This document shows positions 57,606-64,000 of a DNA stretch of 64,000 nt, piece by piece; the stretch's first letter is position 1; each line of letters opens with the position of its first letter. Below the pieces are notes generated by a model. The model was given only the letters and a program-made list of their open reading frames with translations. It searched no databases and was not told where the DNA came from. The position numbers and the translations under genes are program-made. Origin of the DNA: Klebsormidium nitens (lineage: Eukaryota > Streptophyta > Klebsormidiophyceae > Klebsormidiales > Klebsormidiaceae); contig DF237446.1 in NCBI GenBank assembly GCA_000708835.1, positions 1-64,000 of the forward strand, read 5' to 3'.

Positions 57606-58005
57606 GTTTCAGCTTACAGCTGTTCCGCTCCGCTAGATACATCGCTCCGCGGCGTGCTGCCCTCTTGCGCTTCTTTACACCCCCTACTACGACGTTGCTT
57701 CCAGTTGTTGGACTCTCTTTGCGGAGGGAGTTTCGACCCCTCGGTCGCTACCGGAATTTTGCTACGTCTTTATCCTGCGGCGGCCTCAATTTCTTTGACT
57801 AGTGAGACTTCTCTTCGAGGAGGGAGTCTGCCCCTCTCGGTCTCGCTACTTGATCTCTACAGTACTGATCTTTGTCTTACCGCAGTATTCTTACTTAGAG
57901 TACACGTCGACGACTGCTCTACCTTGTCTCCCGAGCCTCCTCCTCGGAGCGCCGCCCCTCATCTTGCCTATCCTGCTAAATGCTCACTGTTTTCTTGTCT
58001 CGCTT

Positions 58006-58143
58006 CTCTAGTTGGCTCCTCAACTTTGATCCTTGCGCAGGGTCTGCTGATCGCTTGCCCCGCCCTTCTCGCTCCTCTAGTTGGCTCCCTGCCTCTGATC
58101 CTCGTGGAGGGTCGACTGATCTCTTGCCCCGCCCCTCGCTCCG
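58006..58143. repeat. 69-bp tandem repeat, two copies
   Basis: Copies at 58006-58074 and 58075-58143 share 'ctctagttggctcc', 'tttgatcct' or 'ctgatcct', and 'gatcgcttgccccgccc' or 'gatctcttgccccgccc'. It is non-coding as far as I can see. Confidence 0.7.
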
Positions 58144-58439
58144 CTCTTCCGCTCGCTCATTCCGTCGGAATTTTGTTCCTTGCTATTGAACGATCTTGCC
58201 CCGCTGCCTAGGAACTGTCGCACATCGTCTCCCATCGTACTCTGATTGGTCTTCTCCTCCCTAACCCTCGCCTTGTCTCATCTCATCTCCTCCTACGCTA
58301 TCCGTCCTATTTCGCCCCTCTCAAAACGATCTTCCTAGTTGCTTCAATTCCAACGTCTCCCCCCTCTAGTTCTCTGCATCCTCCGGCTTTCCTTGAGCAC
58401 CCTCCGTCTTGACTGCCTCCTTTCTTTGTGGTCAACCTC

Positions 58440-58810
58440 GACTGACCGATCTTGCTGAAACCAAACCGAACTCGAACCGGACCTGAATTTAAGCTGGAAA
58501 ACTAATTGCGAACCCGATCTAACCGAGCGAGAACCTGAAACCGCTGCCACAACTCAAACGAAACCGAACCTAAGTCGAACTCAAACCGAAGGCGAACCCG
58601 TCTCACCGAAAAACGAATCGAACCTGAACAGTGATCCCGAACCGTTGGCCAACTTGGAACCGAACCTGACCCAAATCTGCAATTGAATCGGTGCCGCAAC
58701 TGGAACTGAAACTGAACCTGACTTGAATTGGACTCGAAGCCGAACCCCGCACCTTACTGGAAACTGAATAGTATCCGAACATTGACCCGAATCCTTAACT
58801 GGACTAGGTC
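58440..58810. repeat. Low-complexity GAACC-rich degenerate repeat
   Basis: The plus strand is built from variants of 'accgaacctgaa' and 'gaactcaaac' without a fixed period over about 370 bp. It looks like an old, decayed short tandem repeat. A similar GGAACGGAA-rich segment lies in a FRA10AC1 intron at about 47875-48080. Confidence 0.6.
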
Positions 58811-61800
58811 GCACAAACCGCTCCCCTCCTTGTCTCTGCTTCCCCGAACCTGGTTGTTGCCCTTATTCGGAACCTGCCGTAACCTTTTCTGCCCTCGCCC
58901 TATCCTTGAATCCCTGAACCCGTGCTTTCTTTCATCGAGGATACAATAGCTGTAGGTCAGGAATTACTCCCATCTTCATCCACTTCAGTCCAAGACATAA
59001 GCATAAAGGTTAACATACCGAGAGAAACTTCTTAGGAACGTAGCCCCATAGATCGGCAACAGGTAGAATCTCTTCGAGCTTTCCATTCCTTTTGCCTACC
59101 CAAATATCCTACTGGTTTGAAGTTCGAACTCCTGCATAGCGACTGATTCTATCATCTTGACCTGCTGTAACGCTCCTATACGCTTCCAAGGCTCTCCTCC
59201 TAAATGCAACCCTAGCTCCGATCCTCCTGATCCCAGAGCTTTCCACTTCGCCAGCAATACACTCACCCATCTCGTTAGTCTGTCCTTAACGCATACATAC
59301 AGGTTAGCACCTCCCCTAGTAACACTCCTCTTAACTAAGTCCGTCCTGCCCTCCGTCACTATACAAGCAGCCAGGACCTCCCCTGAGCTGTGCGGGCAGG
59401 CTTAACCCGGTCCCTAACTATACTCCGAAACGCCTGTATTGCTCAATACAGTCAAACGGCGTTCCACAACGCCACCCAACTGAAGGAGTTTTCAATATTA
59501 AAGGAGTCAAGCTAAGAAACGCTGATAGTGTCATTGTCCCTCTTATTAGTTGCTGCAATGCCGACGCACCATCTCAAGTTTGATTGCTTGTACAGACCCA
59601 AATCCTGGCTAGCTGACAACGTCTCGATCGGATCTGACCTCTTCTCTTCTTGACAATAGGCTTCCAGAGTAACGCATAACCAGTGTACGTAACTTGAAGA
59701 GATTCGTGTAAGCTTGATGAGCCGACCCGTCCGCGCGGAAAAAAAACCTCGAGTCCTTAGGTTTTGCTTTTGTCACCTATTGGGTGAGATTTCCTGAGGA
59801 GGCAAGTATGGAGGAGCTCAAAAGGAAAGTCCAGCAGGTTGCCCTGGCGGGGTCAGTGGTCAGTTATGCGAACAGAATTTGGCGAGTCTGCGTTCGTTGA
59901 AGGTTTCGTCGAAGCTTGCCTCGCGGATTGCACCTTTTCAAAACGTTTCTCAAGCGCAGACTACCGTTGTAATCGTAACATTAGTTTAAGTCCAGGGCGA
60001 ACTTACCTTACAACGGGTGAACGTACTTTAAGGAAGATTTCCGCTTATAAGTATACCATTCGACTTTCCAACTGCAAGCTCTTGTCTTCCTTTGTTCCGA
60101 TATTATTTTCAGGCAACTTCAAGTTCTCAGCACTCGTTGTCAACCGTCATTTGAATCCTTCAGTACATGAGTCGAAACTGGCCAGCGTTAGCTGGACGTA
60201 AAGATGCTGCCCACAGGAGAGTCGTCAGCTTAATAGTTTAGATGTCGCTGCGCGTGTCTGCTCCAATTGGTATTCCAATCAGCAAAATCAACAGGCACCC
60301 ACAACTGTCAGGTTCCGTCACAGTATCTTTTTCCGCCGTTCCTTTGTCTTCGTCTGAGTCGCCTTTTTCCGCTTGCACAGCTAACCCGTAATCTTCTCAT
60401 TTGATTGTCAAAATCTCCACCCTTTCCTGCTTTTGTTCTCACAGTTCAGAATGACCAGATCAGTGATCGCCAGTCTCAATGGACCACGTACCACCTCAGG
60501 CATTTGATCCGAAAGCTTTCTGCCTTGTAATCTTGGGTACGAATTACAAGATCGGATCGTGGGCAACAAGAAAGAGCTGCCCAAAAGCGGGCTAATGAAG
60601 CGCATGTACCAAAAGGCGGAGGCTTCTGTGCACTTCTGAACGAGGAGTCGGCCAAGGCTGCACCTGTTGTGACGCGCCTGCATCCCCTTCTCTTAGAGCC
60701 CCCAGCCTCACCAGCGTTTCGATCTTAATTATGAAGAGGAAGGGTCACTGGGACGGGTGGGATTGGTTCGGGGTTTAGGTACGTGGGTCCCGGTGCAAAG
60801 CGTGTAAACCGTTGGTTTAGGATTTTCCTTACGTGCTGCTGTTACCCTGCATAGAGTTTACCCTTTATAGAATCGAGAAGTACCCACCGAACCCCCACAA
60901 CCTGAAGGCGCTCTCTCGCAGCGGCGGTCTGCCAGTTGCAGCCGCAGCAAACAAGCGGCCTGTCACAGTTAGCCACGTGTCCCCCACGTCAGAACCACTT
61001 ACCGCCCGCCCTGCTGTTGTCTCGGGCGGGCTTCGGGATGCACGCCGAGGGCGGTCTCAATCCGCAGCTCATGTTTTCGAGGACTCGCAGCTGCAGTACA
61101 GTACGAATGCCTTAGGCCGATAGAGTTCGGGAGGGATCCCTTTGGTTCGCCCGGCACTTAATGGGGGACGCCGAGAAGCCAGAGGGAGCGGGACTTCGTG
61201 ATTGCCAATAATTAGCGCCTGGTTACAGAGACGGAGGCTCAAGAGTGGGTATACCGTGACGTAGTAGAAGAGGGCGGAATTTCTAATAAGCTGACAGGTC
61301 GAGTCTCCGTTTGCTTTTTGAAAGTGGGCAGAGAAGCGCGAGAGGAATATGAGGGCCGTCGCCTTTGATAGTGTGAAGGTATAGACCTAGACTCATTCGT
61401 GGTAGGCACGTCCGACGGAGGTGGGCTCGCGCCTGCCCAACTCATGAAAGTAAGTGACGGACTGCAAGGATCCGGTCACGGGTCAGATACTGATTTGGAA
61501 GTGCCGCATTGACAAACTTGTGAACATATATGTATTGAATGGGCGTAAATGATTGATAGGACTTTGAACAGGCTTACTAAAGCTATGCACGATATTCGGA
61601 ATTCTTAGTTTCCGTCCTTAATGATATGGTTGTCAAAAATAGTGGACGTACGCTCATTTGAACTTTTGGTTTAGCGCAGTTAGAGGTAATTTGTAATTCG
61701 GATCACTATCACTGTAGGCAGCTAGAGAGCCTCGCGCTGCATGGGGCCCCAAGCTCTTGACGGTCACTATCCAAGTCTTCTATAAATTCCCGCGTCACAT

Positions 61801-62619
61801 TATCAACTTTAATGCATGGCATGTGTGTATAGGTTACAGTAGCATATCTGTAAATCCCCGGGCCAGCTCACATGCAGAGCGTGAGTCCCTTTTAATGCAA
61901 CTCTTTCCATGCCATTGTACGGTCACATGCCCGGAGACGAATCAGGGTGACAATTACTGGTCAATTCTACTGAGAGTAAGTGGTGACAGACGGGACAGAC
62001 TCGGATACATGAAACTTCTCGTGCAATACATTTTGCCCGTAACCAGCTAGGGTTTTCCATACGGTTAGCCTACTTAGCTTACGTTAAGTCTTGGTAAACT
62101 ATGTCCAGGCTTTACTGCAAATTAGACCTACATCTGTAAACTGACGAACAGACAATTGTCACCGCCACTTTATAACCACTTTCAGATTAAGAATACTAAT
62201 GTTAGTCAGCTGTGAAATAGTTAGTATCGTGCTTGCTCTGAAAAGGTATGTTTTTTGACTTGGACATTCACGGAAGAGAGTAATTGTGAACTTTTAGCTA
62301 TACTCCCAATCTCTCTGCTCGTCATCACCCTTCGACTTCTATCTACAACCCAGAATAGCATCCACCTTGCGGCCCTTGCTAGATAATTACAAGAGCTAGT
62401 CAGTCACGTACCCCGTTGGAGCGCACACGCTCATATACGTACACACGCTAACACCCACATAAAAACCTGCTTCGAGCCGAAGAGGCGCTGGAATATTGCC
62501 AAGTCAAAATAAGCCGTTCTTGGTAACTTCGATTCCGATAACGTCTCGTTCTTCACTGTTGCGTAACCGTAAACACACTCCCTTCCTCCGCCCTCAGCAC
62601 CTCGCACTCCAAGCGTCAT

Positions 62620-62992
62620 TCATTGCGTCAGCCCGTTCATCCGGGCAAACCTGGTAAACCGCGGCGGCATCCGCCTCGAAGAGGAGTCAAACCCGGCTAT
62701 CCCGGGGTAGTCTTCCGGCTGAGCTTCTCCCCCCCCCTGCATCTCGATCTCCTGGCTGGAGCCCCTCCATAGCGGGTCGGTCCCTGATGAGGTGTCAGAG
62801 TCCGGAAGGGAGGCCTGAGACTTGACCTGCTTGACACCGTGCATCGCAGTTGAAGGGGCGCTGATACCGGTCGCCCGGTCGATCCGCAGCTGGAGAGTGT
62901 CAAAGAGGAGGGCGTCCGTGCCGCGCCACTCCACCAGCAAGTGGCGGTCCGCGGTCAGGGCCTTGCGTCCGAGGCGGTTCGTCGCATCGCTC
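62620..62992 (-). CDS. 3'-terminal exon of an unidentified minus-strand gene (partial)
   Basis: A pyrimidine-rich acceptor ('caacctccacag') is followed by an open frame of 124 codons to a TGA at 62620, starting one base into a codon. The N-terminal part 'ADRHLLVEWRGTDALLFDTL' looks like folded protein. The rest is hydrophilic and ends 'RFARMNGLTQ'. I do not recognise the family. Upstream exons must lie above 62992 or beyond the window. Confidence 0.45.
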
Positions 62993-64000
62993 CTGTGGAG
63001 GTTGAGAATGTTAGGAACTCGAAATACGATTGATGAGGAGCTTCGCAGTCGATCTGATTAGGGGACAAGCGACCTGACATGCTCTTCGGTTCAGGTTATT
63101 AAGGTACATGTTGAGACTGTGAGGGGTTAAGAAACCTCTGACAAGAGCTTCGATGCCATTGGTCTGAGAAGGGGACAAGCTAGGCGACCTGGCTCGCTTT
63201 TGGTTTTAGTAAGGTCGGTCTTTGTTCCCACGTTATAAGCGTACAGGTTAAGATCAGTGAGGGGTTAGAAAGACCTCAACAAGAGCTTCGCAGTCGATCT
63301 GAGTAGGGGACAAGCGACCTGAGTCGGTGTCGTTTTAATTGGAGCGGCCGTTGATCCATGTTATGATAGTACAGGTTGAGTTTGTGAGGGGTTGAAAAGC
63401 CCTTAACAAGAGCTTCGCAGTCGATCTGAGTAGGGGACAAGCGGCCTGATTCGCTTTGGTTTAGTTGGAACGGTGTTCAATAGACGCTCTGATTGCATTG
63501 TTGGAGCTCACGTGAAGTTTCAGATTAGAGCGGAGTGATCAAAGATCGCCTGTACCTAAAGCTCCTTGGTGCCCTCAACAATCGGAGAGAATAAATGGCT
63601 TCAAGATACTCTGCTATTGGTTGGACATTCCAAACACGTGATTGGTTTCGCCACCAGAAGTATTTTACTAATCTCTGGATGACAGAAACGTGGATCAGAC
63701 TGAGAGTGGGCATCGTTGACCGGCAGAGCACACCAATGAGGAAGTTTCATTGTCGACATTCATCAACTCTCCTGAGTTGGTCCCTTTTGAACATAATGAA
63801 GCCGGATGCCTTGGGCCGTGGCTGCCACACTTTTATCGTGCAACGATCTTTGATTTTGTTTTTGATCGAGGTGATTGATGAGTCCGCTGCTTGCCTGCTT
63901 TCCGGCTTTTCCACGCCACTCAAAAAGCTGCAAGCTAGATATCCCGACAAAACACTTGCTTCGGAACCAAAGTCTGAGGAAAGCCCCTCATGCTCGCAAA
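62993..64000. other. End of window: probable intron with tandem repeats, no gene placed
   Basis: Directly upstream of the terminal exon on the minus strand, so probably intronic for that gene. Contains the four-copy array at 63038-63480. A minus-strand open frame at 63747-63950 is Lys-rich, but neither its borders nor a family could be supported. Confidence 0.35.
63038..63480. repeat. Four-copy degenerate tandem repeat, period 107-138 bp
   Basis: Units start with 'gagcttcgcagtcgatctga' and continue 'taggggacaagcgacctga', near 63038, 63145, 63283 and 63410. A second shared block, 'tgaggggtt.a.aa..cct', precedes each following copy. The second copy is the most diverged. No coding content is seen. 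Confidence 0.85.

Larger units (their letters stand above)
57223..62619. other. Gene-poor, repeat-containing interval downstream of CDC20
   Basis: Holds the CDC20 3' UTR, then pyrimidine-rich tandem repeats (57453-57605, 58006-58143) and GAACC-rich DNA (58440-58810), listed separately. At 59808 an ATG opens a 30-codon frame (MEELKRKVQQVALAGS...) that could be a first exon, but no downstream exon could be joined. A plus-strand frame at 60833-61123 and a minus-strand frame at 59096-59359 look partly protein-like but match no family I know. A telobox-like TAGGGTTT lies near 62048. Confidence 0.35.

Noticed and set aside
57654-58211. 185-codon plus-strand frame downstream of CDC20
   Set aside because: It is a pyrimidine-rich tandem repeat rich in Leu/Ser in any frame. 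It has no start context or family resemblance.
63038-63480. CRISPR-like appearance of repeated units
   Set aside because: Units are over 100 bp, degenerate and without regular spacers, in a eukaryotic intron or intergenic setting. This is an ordinary tandem repeat.

Overview
The window is nuclear DNA of a photosynthetic eukaryote. I infer a streptophyte green alga of the Klebsormidium type. The genes have many GT-AG introns and no operons. The families include a plant-type O-fucosyltransferase, a plant-type MIF/D-DT-like protein and a plant-style Tudor-like domain ('WWPLD'). Introns are long, and exon reading phases can be joined exactly. I see no bacterial operon, CRISPR array, integron or rRNA.

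Layout: (1) 167-4587 (+), a DUF900-type alpha/beta hydrolase in four exons. (2) 4588-9901, a gene-poor gap with a tRNA-like element (7811-7896), two adjacent hairpins (8115-8176) and a cluster of palindromes (9312-9471). (3) 9902 to about 13373 (-), a trypsin-like serine protease made of small phase-0 exons. (4) 13374-16078, no gene recognised. (5) 16079-23941 (-), a nine-exon, 1356-residue O-fucosyltransferase-like membrane protein. (6) 25016-26935 (+), a MIF/D-DT-like protein. (7) 27921-31965 (-), a GmrSD-like DUF262+DUF1524 protein of bacterial restriction-enzyme ancestry, with a presequence-like N-terminus. (8) 32877-45380 (+), a predicted 2813-residue, mostly disordered protein with a Tudor-like domain, two Cys clusters and a C-terminal PP1-docking-like motif. 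(9) 46486 to at least 51522 (-), FRA10AC1. (10) 52648-57222 (+), CDC20. (11) 57223-62619, repeats and no recognised gene. (12) 62620-62992 (-), the last exon of an unidentified gene, followed by a tandem repeat.

Three gene pairs are head-to-head (O-fucosyltransferase/MIF, GmrSD-like/Tudor, FRA10AC1/CDC20), so neighbours may share promoters. The other junctions are tail-to-tail. CDC20 is a cell-cycle regulator, FRA10AC1 is spliceosome-associated in other eukaryotes, and the Tudor protein looks nuclear. No common pathway links all the genes.

The most unusual signal is seen in three unrelated genes (DUF900 hydrolase, O-fucosyltransferase, CDC20). In each, the intron just upstream of one exon holds a tandem array of decayed copies of that exon's first bases; in the DUF900 and CDC20 arrays the copied block clearly includes the preceding 3' splice-site region. 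The period is about 135-175 bp. In all three the functional exon is the last copy, and in the DUF900 array the copies become steadily less similar further upstream.
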